This document shows positions 54,102-63,551 of a stretch of 64,000 nucleotides of DNA, piece by piece (position 1 is the stretch's first letter; every line of letters begins with the position of its first letter). The DNA lies in NCBI GenBank assembly GCA_002346625.1, contig DEAF01000025.1, forward strand, positions 25,247-89,246, read 5' to 3'. The position numbers were made by a program, and so were the translations under genes. The DNA comes from Gemmatimonadales bacterium UBA2989. GTDB taxonomy: Bacteria; Gemmatimonadota; Gemmatimonadetes; Longimicrobiales; Gaopeijiaceae. The notes under the pieces are model-generated. The model searched no databases and had not been told where the DNA came from. It worked only from the letters and a program-made list of their open reading frames with translations.

Positions 54102-55469
54102 ATGACGGATTCCATCTCACGAGTCTTAAACATAAAAAAAGAAGAATTACCGCTCGTTATACTTTCAGCGGCTTTCTTTTTCTGTTTACTGTGTGGATAC
54201 TATTTCCTCCGTCCTGTACGCGATGCCATGGGCGTTTCGCGTGGAATGGGTGAGCTTCGATTGCTGTTTGTGGCGACATCCTTAACATCACTTATCCTGG
54301 TGCTTGCTTTTGGTGGAATTGTGGCGAGGCTGAATCGCAGGCAGTTTATCCCGATCTCCTATATTTTTGTGATTCTGTGTCTGTTTGTATTTGCCGGGCT
54401 ACTTATAGCAGATGCTGCCTCTGGAGGTGGGCTTATTGGGACAGATATCGAAACCCCTACGTCCCGCATAGTTGGGTACACTTTCTTCGTTTGGTTAAGC
54501 ACCATCAATCTCTTTGTTAACAGTATCTTCTGGGCTTTTATGGTTGATATCTTCAGTGTTGACCAGGGTAAGAGGGCATTTGCTTTCATTGGTGTAGGTG
54601 GTACTACGGGAGCACTTTGTGGTAGCTGGGCAACAGAGACAATCAGTAAGTTAACTGAGTCTGCATATCTACCTGCAGGGCTTATGCTAACAGGTGCGGC
54701 CTTCTTTGGGGCAGCTATCATTATCATGATGATCTTGGACAAGGTTGTCCTAGCTTCCGAACATCCTGCACTGACCATAAAAAGTATAGAGTCTCCGATA
54801 GCCGTTGATAATCATGCTGAACATCGTGAAAAAATAGGAGGATCTTTTTGGGAGGGATTAAAATCTGTAATTACCTCGCCATATTTATTGGGGGTAGGGG
54901 CGTATATAATGCTGATGGCAATTTCGAATACGATGATTTATTTCACTCAGGCTAATATAATTCTTGAGAATACGGACACTTTCAGCCAGAGGGTATCTGG
55001 TTTTGCGCAATTCGATATGGTGGCTCAGGTTGCCACACTAATAACACAGATCTTTATTACAACCCGGGTGATCAAGCGTATTGGTGTAACATGGACGCTT
55101 GCCATACTTCCGCTCGTAACCATGGCAGGCTTTGCCGCCCTTTCTGTCTGGACTCTTTATGGCGTGATGGCGATTTTTCAAGCAGTTCATAGGGCAACTC
55201 GCTATGCTATTTCCAGGCCTGCTAGGGAGACCCTTTTCAGCGTGGTTTCGAAGTCGGAAAAATACAAAGCGAAACCAGTAGTAGACGTATTTTTATATCG
55301 TGGTGGCGATGTGGTTGGAACGGGTGTAAGTGGATTATTTGCAGCGATGGGGGCCACACTTGCTACCGTTGCAGCCGCTACGGTGCCGATAGCGGGAGCC
55401 TGGGCAGTACTCTGCGTGGGCGTGGGCTTGGGCCAAAAGAGAAGGATTCAAAGTCACGAAGCCCAATAA
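54102..55469 (+). CDS. Npt1/Npt2-type nucleotide-translocase-like carrier
   Basis: A 455-residue inner-membrane transporter with 11-12 spans, resembling the ATP/ADP translocase (AAA) family rather than typical MFS. The start IKKEELPLVILSAAFFFCLLCGYYFLRPVRDAMG is the most diagnostic stretch; FVWLSTINLFVNSIFWAFMVDIF and a later RYAISRPARETLFSVVSKSEKYKAKPV also match. In obligate intracellular bacteria these import nucleotides; homologues in free-living lineages are common but poorly defined. The gene sits between lipA and lpdA with 102 bases on the lipA side and a 270-base gap on the other. Confidence 0.82.
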   Translation: MTDSISRVLNIKKEELPLVILSAAFFFCLLCGYYFLRPVRDAMGVSRGMGELRLLFVATSLTSLILVLAFGGIVARLNRRQFIPISYIFVILCLFVFAGLLIADAASGGGLIGTDIETPTSRIVGYTFFVWLSTINLFVNSIFWAFMVDIFSVDQGKRAFAFIGVGGTTGALCGSWATETISKLTESAYLPAGLMLTGAAFFGAAIIIMMILDKVVLASEHPALTIKSIESPIAVDNHAEHREKIGGSFWEGLKSVITSPYLLGVGAYIMLMAISNTMIYFTQANIILENTDTFSQRVSGFAQFDMVAQVATLITQIFITTRVIKRIGVTWTLAILPLVTMAGFAALSVWTLYGVMAIFQAVHRATRYAISRPARETLFSVVSKSEKYKAKPVVDVFLYRGGDVVGTGVSGLFAAMGATLATVAAATVPIAGAWAVLCVGVGLGQKRRIQSHEAQ

Positions 55470-55522
55470 TGGCTGGTCACCAAGCGTCCAAGTATTAGTG
55501 TTATCTTTTATAAAACTGCCTA

Positions 55523-55560
55523 TATCTATAAAATAGAATATTAATTCTATTTTATAGATA
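55523..55560. repeat. 17-bp perfect inverted repeat between Npt and lpdA
   Basis: TATCTATAAAATAGAAT (55523-55539) and ATTCTATTTTATAGATA (55544-55560) pair perfectly around the loop ATTA. The transcript would form a stable 17-pair AT-rich hairpin 60 bases after the transporter stop. No U-run follows. The rest of 55470-55738 shows only a weak GCCCC/GGGGC hairpin near 55650-55665. Confidence 0.9.
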
Positions 55561-55738
55561 GTTTGTCTGGGATTAAGGGCAACCAACCAAGAGGGTTTAC
55601 CTACCCCTACGGGCCACCTAACTTCTAGGTTCATATTTCAGCAATCAGGCCCCTCATGGGGCTAAACCCAATAACTGTTATGTTTAGTTTTGATCAGAAT
55701 CATTAGGAATTGGGATTATTATTTGAAAGAGAGAACGG

Positions 55739-57145
55739 GTGTCCTCAAATAAAAATTTTGAAGTTCTTGTAATTGGTGGTGGGCCAGGTGGTTATGTTGC
55801 CGCCATACGTGCCGCCCAACTGGGGATCAACACTGCATGTGTTGAAGAAAACAAACTGGGAGGTGTATGTCTTAACGTTGGCTGTATTCCCACTAAAGCC
55901 CTCTTAACTAGTGCTGCTTTATGTAATGAAATGAAAGTGGCAAACTCTCATGGCATCACTTTTAATGATATTAAAAAGGACCTGGGCCCTGCACAGGAGC
56001 GTAGCAGGGCGATATCAGACCAGCTCACAAAAGGTGTCAAATATTTATTCAAGAAGAATAAAGTGACACACGTGGAAGGCCGAGGCCGACTTTTGGGAGA
56101 TGGAAAAATAGAAGTTGAAGCCGCTGATGGCTCAATAGAAACCTATTCGGCCACACATATTATCCTTGCAACTGGATCAAGGCCGAGAGAAATACCAGTG
56201 CTTCCTATCGATGAAGAGCGAGTATGGTCATCTACAGGAGCCCTTTTCCAAGTTAAAACACCAGCGTCCCTAGCTGTTGTTGGTGCTGGTGCAGTGGGGA
56301 TGGAATTTGCTGATATCTTCAATGCTTTTGGCACTGAAGTAACTGTAATAGAGGCCTTGGATCAAATTCTTCCATTAGAGGACAAAGACTCTTCGGTAAC
56401 AGTAGAACAGAGCTTTAAGAAACGAGGTGTGAATTTTTACACTGGAGCTATAGTAGAACAGGCTGAGATTAAAAAGAAATCTGTTGTCTTAACTTTTAAA
56501 GATGTGGATGGTGCTGAACATAGCCTGGAAGTAGACAATGTTCTATCTGCAGTTGGCCGTACACCCAACACTTCAGACCTCGGCCTAGAGATAGCAGGCG
56601 TCGAAATCGATGAACATGGTTTCTTGATAACGGACGACCTAATGCGCACTAACATTCCAGGTGTTTATGCACTTGGCGACTGTGCCGGCAATCAACTTTT
56701 AGCTCACAAAGCTATGCACGAAGGGATCATCTGTGTCGAAGCTATTGCCGGTAAGTCACATAGATCCTTGGATTATAGAAATGTCCCGAACTGCACTTAC
56801 TGTTATCCTGAAGTAGCTTCTGTGGGCCTAACAGAAGAACAGGCCCTTAACGAAGGTTATGATATTGAGGTGGGCAAGTTCCCTTGGATAGGAAATGGGC
56901 GTGCTTTGGCGTCTGGGCATTCCGAAGGATTTGTCAAAGTAATCCGAGACAAGGAATATTCTGAAATTCTAGGGGCACATATCGTAGGGCCGCACGCAAC
57001 GGAACTCATTGGAGAGTTTGTTGTTGGGCGCCACCTGGAATCCACTGTTGAAGAGATGGAGCAGGCTATGCACCCCCATCCTACTCTCTCTGAAGCAATT
57101 GCAGAGTCATCATTGGCCGCTTTGGGTAGAGCAATTCATATCTAA
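55739..57145 (+). CDS. lpdA: dihydrolipoyl dehydrogenase
   Basis: FAD flavoenzyme (E3) that reoxidises dihydrolipoamide in pyruvate, 2-oxoglutarate or glycine-cleavage complexes, 468 residues. The FAD motif GGGPGGYVAAIRAAQLG, the redox-active disulfide GGVCLNVGCIPTKALL (Cys44 and Cys49), the NAD motif VVGAGAVGMEFADIF and the C-terminal His/Glu pair in MHPHPTLSE are all present. The start is GTG at 55739. The E1 and E2 genes are not in the window; with lipA it suggests that lipoyl-dependent complexes are made in this organism. Confidence 0.96.
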   Translation: MSSNKNFEVLVIGGGPGGYVAAIRAAQLGINTACVEENKLGGVCLNVGCIPTKALLTSAALCNEMKVANSHGITFNDIKKDLGPAQERSRAISDQLTKGVKYLFKKNKVTHVEGRGRLLGDGKIEVEAADGSIETYSATHIILATGSRPREIPVLPIDEERVWSSTGALFQVKTPASLAVVGAGAVGMEFADIFNAFGTEVTVIEALDQILPLEDKDSSVTVEQSFKKRGVNFYTGAIVEQAEIKKKSVVLTFKDVDGAEHSLEVDNVLSAVGRTPNTSDLGLEIAGVEIDEHGFLITDDLMRTNIPGVYALGDCAGNQLLAHKAMHEGIICVEAIAGKSHRSLDYRNVPNCTYCYPEVASVGLTEEQALNEGYDIEVGKFPWIGNGRALASGHSEGFVKVIRDKEYSEILGAHIVGPHATELIGEFVVGRHLESTVEEMEQAMHPHPTLSEAIAESSLAALGRAIHI

Positions 57146-57200
57146 TGCCCACAGTTTTGATGAAACTCTAACTTATATCCAAATAATCCAACCTTATTCT

Positions 57201-58424
57201 TTAATAAGAGGTAGCCTCTATTCCGCGGATATGCATTATCCGTGCGAGTGCTTCTCCAATCTTATTATTTGGTGTTGATGCCCCTGCGGTTATTCCTATC
57301 TCTAATGGTCCCCTTGGCAACCAATCTGTCTCTACTACCTCAGAGGTATCGCTTCCCAGGTCTGGCTTATGACGGATGGTTCCCCTATCTAGGTCTATGC
57401 ACACTGCGTCCTCAATGTGATAGGTTGCGGTGAACTCCCTAGACAAATGTGCAAGATGATCAGTGTTGGATGAGTTGTATCCCCCAATTACGATCATAAC
57501 GTCAGGTGGTCGGATAGCCATCATTTCTTCAATTGCATCCTGTCTTTCCTGTGTCGCAGAACAGATAGTCCCGAAGGAACGGAAGTTGTCCTTGGCGTAG
57601 GCTTCTCCGAACTTATAAACCATTGCTTCTTTAAGTCGAGCACCAATAGCAAGTGATTCGTTGGCAAGCATGGTAGTTTGGTTGGCGACTCCAATTCTAC
57701 GGAGATCCACTTCAGGATCGAAACCCGTAGAGCTCTTGTTGAGGAAATGTTTTAAAAAACTGTCCCTAGATTCCTTATTGTGTTTACCGGCTATGTAGCT
57801 ACAAAGAATCTCAGCTTCTTCCATATCACGTACGATGATATAATTGCCCCCTTCGTGTTTTTGAACCTGAGATGCGGTAGCTCTTGATTCTTCGTGATAA
57901 TGCTTGCCGTGAATAACGGCGGTAAATCCATCTTTTGCATAACTTTCAACTCGTTTCCATACTAACAAGACCGACCCACATGTGGTGTCGACTATAATAC
58001 AACCTATTTTTTTGAGGGAGCTAAGATCATCTAGGGTAACTCCAAATGCTGGCAATACAACGACATCATCCGAGGTCAAATCAGAGAAATTAAAGGCGCC
58101 TTCTTTGTCTGGTTTAATAAACTGCATACCCATATCACGAATGCGTTTGTTCACATGGGGGTTGTGGATGATCTCACCAACCAGATAAATGTTTCTGTCT
58201 GGGAATTTAACCCTGGTTTCGTAAGCATAATCAATTGCACGATCGACTCCGTAACAGAATCCAAACTCTGCAGCTAACCGTACTGTGATGTCCCCTAGAA
58301 TCAACTTGTTACCACGGTCACGAATTTTTTTTACCAGATCTGAATGATATTCAGCATCAATTAAAGGTTGCACCTCAGATTTGAGGCCAAATCCCTTACG
58401 AAAGTAACTGTCTGCCATGATCAT
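57201..58424 (-). CDS. ispH: 4-hydroxy-3-methylbut-2-enyl diphosphate reductase IspH, long form
   Basis: Iron-sulfur enzyme of the MEP pathway that yields IPP and DMAPP, 407 residues. The three cluster cysteines stand in FGFCYGVDRAI, DTTCGSV and GTICSATQERQ. It has GGYNSSNTDHLAHL and GITAGASTPNNKIGEAL, matching catalytic loops. At about 400 residues with an N-terminal extension and an insertion in the second half, it matches the cyanobacterial/plant form rather than the 310-residue form of E. coli. The ATG is 52 bases from the divergent fxsA start. It converges on lpdA with about 55 bases between. Confidence 0.93.
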   Translation of the reverse strand: MIMADSYFRKGFGLKSEVQPLIDAEYHSDLVKKIRDRGNKLILGDITVRLAAEFGFCYGVDRAIDYAYETRVKFPDRNIYLVGEIIHNPHVNKRIRDMGMQFIKPDKEGAFNFSDLTSDDVVVLPAFGVTLDDLSSLKKIGCIIVDTTCGSVLLVWKRVESYAKDGFTAVIHGKHYHEESRATASQVQKHEGGNYIIVRDMEEAEILCSYIAGKHNKESRDSFLKHFLNKSSTGFDPEVDLRRIGVANQTTMLANESLAIGARLKEAMVYKFGEAYAKDNFRSFGTICSATQERQDAIEEMMAIRPPDVMIVIGGYNSSNTDHLAHLSREFTATYHIEDAVCIDLDRGTIRHKPDLGSDTSEVVETDWLPRGPLEIGITAGASTPNNKIGEALARIMHIRGIEATSY

Positions 58425-58476
58425 CTATCTTAAGTATATAGGATCTCACACAGAAGATGTGGGGTAATAATAATTT

Positions 58477-58944
58477 ATGAGCGTTCTAGCCAAACTAGCC
58501 CTAATATTTGTTGTTGTCCCACTGCTTGAGTTAGCTCTTTTAATACAGATAGGACAAGTTGTGGGTTTTTTGCCAACAATGGTTTTAGTGGTCATCACTG
58601 GGATTATGGGTGCCTGGTTGGCCCGCCTCGAAGGCCTCAAGACTTTGTGGAAACTTCGAGACGACCTTGCTCTGGGTCAATTGCCCGGCCAGGCCATCGT
58701 GGATGGGGTGAGTATTCTGGTGGGGGCCACACTTCTTCTGACACCAGGTGTGATTACTGATTTTGTAGGATTCATTCTTCTTCTTCCTCCCACTCGCTAT
58801 GCCATGCAGCGCCTTGTAAAAAATCACTTCAAGCAACAAATAAAAGATGGTATTATCCAGGTATCTGTTCTAAACAATCAGAGTTGGACGGCTCGTCATA
58901 AGGATGATTCTTCCTGGGAAGATTCGGGAAATGAATTCAATTGA
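58477..58944 (+). CDS. fxsA: FxsA family membrane protein
   Basis: A 155-residue cytoplasmic-membrane protein. The conserved pattern of FxsA is present: LIFVVVPLLELALLIQIGQVVG, ITGIMGAWLARLEGLKTL and LTPGVITDFVGFILLLPPTR. There are three or four membrane spans and a charged C-terminal tail that ends WEDSGNEFN. In E. coli the protein was named for suppressing phage T7 exclusion by F plasmid when overproduced, but its normal function is unknown. It diverges from ispH and has a 139-base gap before the M42 peptidase gene. Confidence 0.9.
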   Translation: MSVLAKLALIFVVVPLLELALLIQIGQVVGFLPTMVLVVITGIMGAWLARLEGLKTLWKLRDDLALGQLPGQAIVDGVSILVGATLLLTPGVITDFVGFILLLPPTRYAMQRLVKNHFKQQIKDGIIQVSVLNNQSWTARHKDDSSWEDSGNEFN

Positions 58945-59083
58945 CTCCGTTCTACCTTCTCATCAATTTATGACAATGGATCTGTGCATTTTTGACTAAT
59001 TGCATAGCTTTTCAAGGAGTATTTAAAAGCAATTTTTACTCGAACCCCTTGAGCGGAATCTTTGGTTAAGTAGTTTCTGACTT

Positions 59084-60154
59084 ATGAAACAATCCAATAC
59101 ATTTCTTGAGAACCTACTAGATGCCCCAGGGCCATCGGGATTTGAAGTTCGGCCAGCCGCTATTTGGCGTGCAGAAGCTGAGGCTTTTGCAGAATCGGTA
59201 ATCACTGATGTAAGCGGGAACACTTTTGCTTTTGTAAATCCTGATGGTAGGCCACGCATAATGATTGCAGGCCATATCGACGAAATAGGACTTCAGGTAA
59301 CCCACATAGATGAAGAGGGATTCCTTTATGTTGACGCTATTGGCGGATGGGATCCTCATGTGCTGGTTGGTCAACGGGTTCAAATATTAGGACGTTCGGG
59401 GGATGTTCAGGGTGTTGTGGGGAAAAAAGCCATCCATCTTATCAAGGCCGAAGAACGCAAGAAACCACTAGAAATTAGACATCTTTGGGTTGACATAGGA
59501 GTGTCATCGTCTAAAGAAGCAGGAGAATTGGGAATTCGCGTAGGTGATCCTATGGTAATTGATGCGAAAGTGGTGCATTTGGCTGGAGATCTTTTGGCGA
59601 GCCGTGCAATCGACAATCGAATTGGAGCATATGTAGCACTTGAGGCGCTTAGACTTGTTGCAGAATCAAATTCTAAAGCATCAGTTGTGGCTGTTGCAAC
59701 GGTCCAAGAAGAAATTGGTGGCAATAGCGGTGGAGGTGCAAGAAGTAGTGCTTTTACATTAGAACCAAATCTAGCTTTGGTTGTGGATGTAACTTTCAGT
59801 ACCGATATACCGAATATTGAAAAAAAAGAACTAGGGGAACATCGTCTCGGAGGAGGACCCGTACTAAGTAGGGGATCAGCCGCTCATCCCGTGGTTTTTG
59901 ATCGCCTAGTAGAGGTTGCTGAGGCCCAAGGCATACCATACACCATACAGGCGGCACCCAGGGCTACGCGCACTGATGCAGACTCAATTTATATGAGTAG
60001 GGGTGGTATTCCGACAGGCCTTGTGTCAGTACCGAATCGCTATATGCATTCTCCCAATGAGATAGTGAGCCTTACGGATCTCAAAAATACAGCACACCTG
60101 CTTGCGGCCTTAATCGAAGACCTCGGAGAAGAACCCGACTTTACTCCCCGCTAA
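59084..60154 (+). CDS. M42 family aminopeptidase/endoglucanase-like metallopeptidase
   Basis: Cytosolic dizinc peptidase, 356 residues, usually assembled as a TET-type dodecamer. Metal ligand motifs can be seen in order: AGHIDEIGLQVTHID, ASRAIDNRIGAYVALEAL, ATVQEEIGGNSGG, LVVDVTFSTD and NRYMHSPNEIVSL. The middle AP2-like domain lies between about 75 and 160. The family was once called a cellulase because of early misannotation; aminopeptidase or deblocking peptidase activity is the established role. It stands alone between fxsA and a GAF-domain protein, with no operon partner apparent. Confidence 0.93.
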   Translation: MKQSNTFLENLLDAPGPSGFEVRPAAIWRAEAEAFAESVITDVSGNTFAFVNPDGRPRIMIAGHIDEIGLQVTHIDEEGFLYVDAIGGWDPHVLVGQRVQILGRSGDVQGVVGKKAIHLIKAEERKKPLEIRHLWVDIGVSSSKEAGELGIRVGDPMVIDAKVVHLAGDLLASRAIDNRIGAYVALEALRLVAESNSKASVVAVATVQEEIGGNSGGGARSSAFTLEPNLALVVDVTFSTDIPNIEKKELGEHRLGGGPVLSRGSAAHPVVFDRLVEVAEAQGIPYTIQAAPRATRTDADSIYMSRGGIPTGLVSVPNRYMHSPNEIVSLTDLKNTAHLLAALIEDLGEEPDFTPR

Positions 60155-60294
60155 ATATTTTCGTGAAAAGGTGCAGTGGTAATATTTCTAATGCGCCTTG
60201 ACCTTGGGGAAGCTCTCTCCTACCCTTTCCGGCCAAGTAGGTCCCCATAAAGTTTGTTTATGAGGATACTATTATAACGCCGGAATAGTTCAGC

Positions 60295-60777
60295 ATGGTA
60301 AAAGTAAATACACTAGTGAATGAGCTGCAGAATTTAAGAGAAGAAGGGTTTCTCTCTGATGCACTGTGTCGTCATGCTGTTAGGGGAATCAGCTTGTTTA
60401 ATGATCGGTTTGATTGGGTTGGAGTATACATTCTTAATTCTGAAGAAAAAGTGCTTTGGTTGCACAACTATGTGGGTAAATCGACAAGCCATGTCAGGAT
60501 TCCAGTGGGCAACGGTGTGTGCGGTACTGCAGTAGCTCAGGCTGAAAACATAAATGTGCCTGATGTTAGCGTACTAGATAATTATCTTTCTTGTGACCCC
60601 AAGGTTAAATCAGAGATGGTGATCCTTATTCAGAGTGAGGGTACTATCTTTGGACAGATTGACATCGACAGTAGGACTGCGGCAGCATTCACTGATGATG
60701 ATAATCTGGCCGTGCAGGCTGTGGCAGACGAGCTGGCTGAACAATTCAACACGGAGCACATTTGCCGGGATCTCTAG
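60295..60777 (+). CDS. GAF-domain protein, fRMsr-like
   Basis: A 160-residue single GAF-domain protein like free methionine-R-sulfoxide reductase (fRMsr). NGVCGTAVAQAENINVPDV and the segment LSCDPKVKSEMV align with the second and third cysteines of E. coli MsrC, and the domain ends GQIDIDSRTAAAFTDDD. The first MsrC cysteine (in ACVRIP) is replaced: here SHVRIPVG. The predicted catalytic cysteine (YLSCD) is kept. Activity may therefore be altered, or another reductant used. The gene overlaps glcD by 16 bases. Confidence 0.8.
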   Translation: MVKVNTLVNELQNLREEGFLSDALCRHAVRGISLFNDRFDWVGVYILNSEEKVLWLHNYVGKSTSHVRIPVGNGVCGTAVAQAENINVPDVSVLDNYLSCDPKVKSEMVILIQSEGTIFGQIDIDSRTAAAFTDDDNLAVQAVADELAEQFNTEHICRDL

Positions 60778-62171
60778 CAAAGTCACTCGAAAAAAAACTC
60801 AAAAGTATAGTAGGTGAAACGGGGGTCATTTTAGATAGAGATCGCCTTTTAGCGTATGAGTCAGATGGATTAACAGCATATCGTTCGCTACCGATGGCAG
60901 TAGTTTTTCCCCGAGATACAATAGAAGTCAGTAAAGTCCTTGGCCTCTTATCGAAAGAAGACATACCGGTCGTACCCCGTGGTGCGGGAACAGGACTTTC
61001 CGGGGGTGCGCTGGCAGATGATAGATCTGTGATGGTAGCCACATCGCTGATGAACCGCATTCTAACGATAGATTCTGATAATCGTATTGCCTTAGTTCAA
61101 CCGGGCGTGATTAATGCGGATCTCACGGAGGCGGTTTCTCCTTTTGGGCTCTATTATCCTCCCGATCCATCTTCCCAAAGTGCCTGTACTTTGGGGGGGA
61201 ATGTGGCTGAAAATTCGGGAGGCCCCCACTGCCTCAAATACGGAGTCACTTCACGCTATGTAATTGGAATTACCGTTGTTACTTACGATGGAACAATCTC
61301 ACGCTTTGGAGGTTTTGGACGAGAACTCGGAGGCTATGACATAGTAGGACTATTCGTGGGATCTGAGGGATGTTTTGGTATTGCTACAGAGATTGAAGTG
61401 TGTCTGCTTCCAAAACCTGAAGGAGCTCAAACCCTCCTTGCTATCTTTGACCGACTCGAAGATGCTGGAAAAGCTGTAACCACTATCATTGCCGACGGTC
61501 TTCTACCAGCTGCACTCGAGATCATTGACGGTCCTACTATTAAAGCTGTAGAAGAAAGCATATATGCCGGTGGTTATCCTACTGATGCTGAGGCGGCCCT
61601 TGTTATAGAATTTGATGGGATCAAGGCGGGGCTTAGTGCTGACATAGAGCGTACTACTGTCCATTGTCGGGAAGCCAATGCTCGAGATATAAGCACCGCA
61701 GAATCTGAGAAAGAGAGAGAGGTGCTTTGGCAGGGACGTAAAAAGGCATTCGGTGCCATGGGCCGCATTGCTCCGGATTTACTTGTTCAGGACGCCACCG
61801 TTCCCAGGAGCACGCTACCCGATGTCCTAAGGAGAATATCGGAAATAGGTCAGAGCTACAAATTAGTTGTGGCTAACGTTTTTCATGCTGGAGACGGCAA
61901 TCTTCACCCCAACATTCTTTTTGACCGAAGTGATCCTGATGAGGTTGAACGTGTAGAATTGGCCTCTAAAGAAATAATGGCTGTGTGTGTTGAGGCAGGT
62001 GGCACCATCACAGGAGAACATGGTGTGGGCCTGGATAAGCTTTCATATATGTCCCTGGTACATAGCCGAGAAGAATTAGAAGCTATGCAGGTTGTCAAAA
62101 GAGTTTTTGATCCCAAGGGAAATATGAACCCAGGGAAAGTGATCCCAGATTTGTCTGAAGATTTTTCATGA
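60762..62171 (+). CDS. glcD: glycolate oxidase FAD subunit GlcD-like
   Basis: FAD-linked subunit of the glycolate/lactate dehydrogenase complex, 469 residues. The PCMH-type FAD domain includes PVVPRGAGTGLSGGALADD and TLGGNVAENSGGPHCLKYG; the C-terminal oxidase domain has VANVFHAGDGNLHPNI and GGTITGEHGVGLDK. The start is TTG, 16 bases within the preceding GAF gene. glcE follows with a four-base ATGA overlap and glcF is cut at the window end, so this is a glcDEF operon that would oxidise glycolate to glyoxylate, passing electrons to a membrane quinone pool. Confidence 0.93.
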   Translation: MPGSLAKSLEKKLKSIVGETGVILDRDRLLAYESDGLTAYRSLPMAVVFPRDTIEVSKVLGLLSKEDIPVVPRGAGTGLSGGALADDRSVMVATSLMNRILTIDSDNRIALVQPGVINADLTEAVSPFGLYYPPDPSSQSACTLGGNVAENSGGPHCLKYGVTSRYVIGITVVTYDGTISRFGGFGRELGGYDIVGLFVGSEGCFGIATEIEVCLLPKPEGAQTLLAIFDRLEDAGKAVTTIIADGLLPAALEIIDGPTIKAVEESIYAGGYPTDAEAALVIEFDGIKAGLSADIERTTVHCREANARDISTAESEKEREVLWQGRKKAFGAMGRIAPDLLVQDATVPRSTLPDVLRRISEIGQSYKLVVANVFHAGDGNLHPNILFDRSDPDEVERVELASKEIMAVCVEAGGTITGEHGVGLDKLSYMSLVHSREELEAMQVVKRVFDPKGNMNPGKVIPDLSEDFS

Positions 62172-63481
62172 ACTCCATTGCTGAATTCCTAGCTAACAAA
62201 TTGTCGAAGAGACAAGTTGTAGATGGTTCGCATACCGAGGGTTGGGCTGTATGCAACCGTTTTCCCCACGCAGTTGTATCTCCGGACAATGAAACTCAAG
62301 TAGCTCAGATTTTAAGTTTAGCCAGTGCAGAAGGTTGGGTTTGTGTGCCGAGTGGGAAGGGTACCTGGCTTAAGGGTGGTCACCCTCCGAAGGCTGTGGA
62401 TGTAGTGATAAATATGGCAAATATGGATCATGTATCAGCCTACGAGCCTGACGATCTTTTTATTACAACTGAAACAGGATTAGGGTTAGATATCCTCTCT
62501 CGCTATGCTTTGGATCGTGGGCAGTGGCTTCCCTTTGATCCGCCTGGGGTAAAGGGAGGGAGTATAGGTGCCACAATTAGTACTGCATCAGCTGGATCTC
62601 TTCAGGCTGGTTTCGGCAGGCCAAGAGATCACATATTGGGAGTTACACTAGCTACAGGGGATGGGCGATTACTTCGTTTGGGCGGAAAAGTGGTCAAGAA
62701 TGTAGCTGGATTCGATCTGCTCAAACTGGCTATCGGGAGCTGGGGTACGTTGGGCGTCCTAACTTCTGTTACGGTCCGCCTACACCCCGCACCTGTCCTT
62801 GACAGAACCTTGTTGTTTCAGGGTACCGATGTTAGTTCGGCGGCCCGACTCGCCAATGCCATTAGCAGGTCTCGAGCTTCGTTTGCAGCCGTTGAGATGA
62901 TTACATCTGGAGAACAAGAGGACAAGGGTATTTACTCTCTACCATTTGTGGCAGTTAGAATCCTAGAGCCCCTCCCTGTAGCCGAAGAGATTACACGTAT
63001 TATTTGTGAACAGGTGCACGCAACTCCATTTATGTGCCTGGAGGGAAAAGATTCTCAATTAATTTTTGATGATATCCAAACTATGGAAAACAATGCAGAA
63101 ATGGTCCTGAGGCTGAGCCTTCTGCCCTCTAAGCTTTCTAACCTAGTTGAAAGAACCAAAGAACTCAGAGAATTAGTAGATCCGAATGTGGACCGGGGAA
63201 TACGCATGGCGGCCCATGCCAGCACTGGGGTTTTAAGGATTATGATCGCTCGCCTAAACCGCCGAAAAGGATGGTTAGAAATGCTAGCATCTTCCCTGTC
63301 TAACCTCAGATATTTACTAGAATCTGAAGGTGGGAGCATGGTCATTTCTCAGGGCCCGCCAGAAATTGTTGAAATAGTAGGAGCGCGTGGGAAGCTGGGT
63401 TCCGTTACAGAATTAATGAGAGGTCTTCAAAAAGAGTTTGATCCGTCCTCTATCCTGGCTCCAGAGAGGATCATAGGGTGA
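62168..63481 (+). CDS. glcE: glycolate oxidase subunit GlcE-like
   Basis: Second FAD-binding subunit, 437 residues. The FAD-binding type 4 region reads [22 protein letters not shown] and [16 protein letters not shown], with [20 protein letters not shown] and [18 protein letters not shown]. The C-terminal domain is less conserved than in GlcD, as usual. The start ATG overlaps the glcD stop by four bases. The gene ends 70 bases before glcF. A full second half makes it a bit longer than E. coli GlcE (about 350), the extra residues being in the C-terminal part. Confidence 0.9.
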   Translation: MNSIAEFLANKLSKRQVVDGSHTEGWAVCNRFPHAVVSPDNETQVAQILSLASAEGWVCVPSGKGTWLKGGHPPKAVDVVINMANMDHVSAYEPDDLFITTETGLGLDILSRYALDRGQWLPFDPPGVKGGSIGATISTASAGSLQAGFGRPRDHILGVTLATGDGRLLRLGGKVVKNVAGFDLLKLAIGSWGTLGVLTSVTVRLHPAPVLDRTLLFQGTDVSSAARLANAISRSRASFAAVEMITSGEQEDKGIYSLPFVAVRILEPLPVAEEITRIICEQVHATPFMCLEGKDSQLIFDDIQTMENNAEMVLRLSLLPSKLSNLVERTKELRELVDPNVDRGIRMAAHASTGVLRIMIARLNRRKGWLEMLASSLSNLRYLLESEGGSMVISQGPPEIVEIVGARGKLGSVTELMRGLQKEFDPSSILAPERIIG

Positions 63482-63551
63482 ACTGGAAGAGCCTCACTCT
63501 TTTGCAGGTGATTACAATTATGCTTGTTGCTATCTAGTTAAAGTTTTTCTT

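Noticed and set aside
57192..57207. CTTATT/AATAAG hairpin between lpdA and ispH as terminator
   Set aside because: Only six AT pairs without a T-run, and it overlaps the ispH end.
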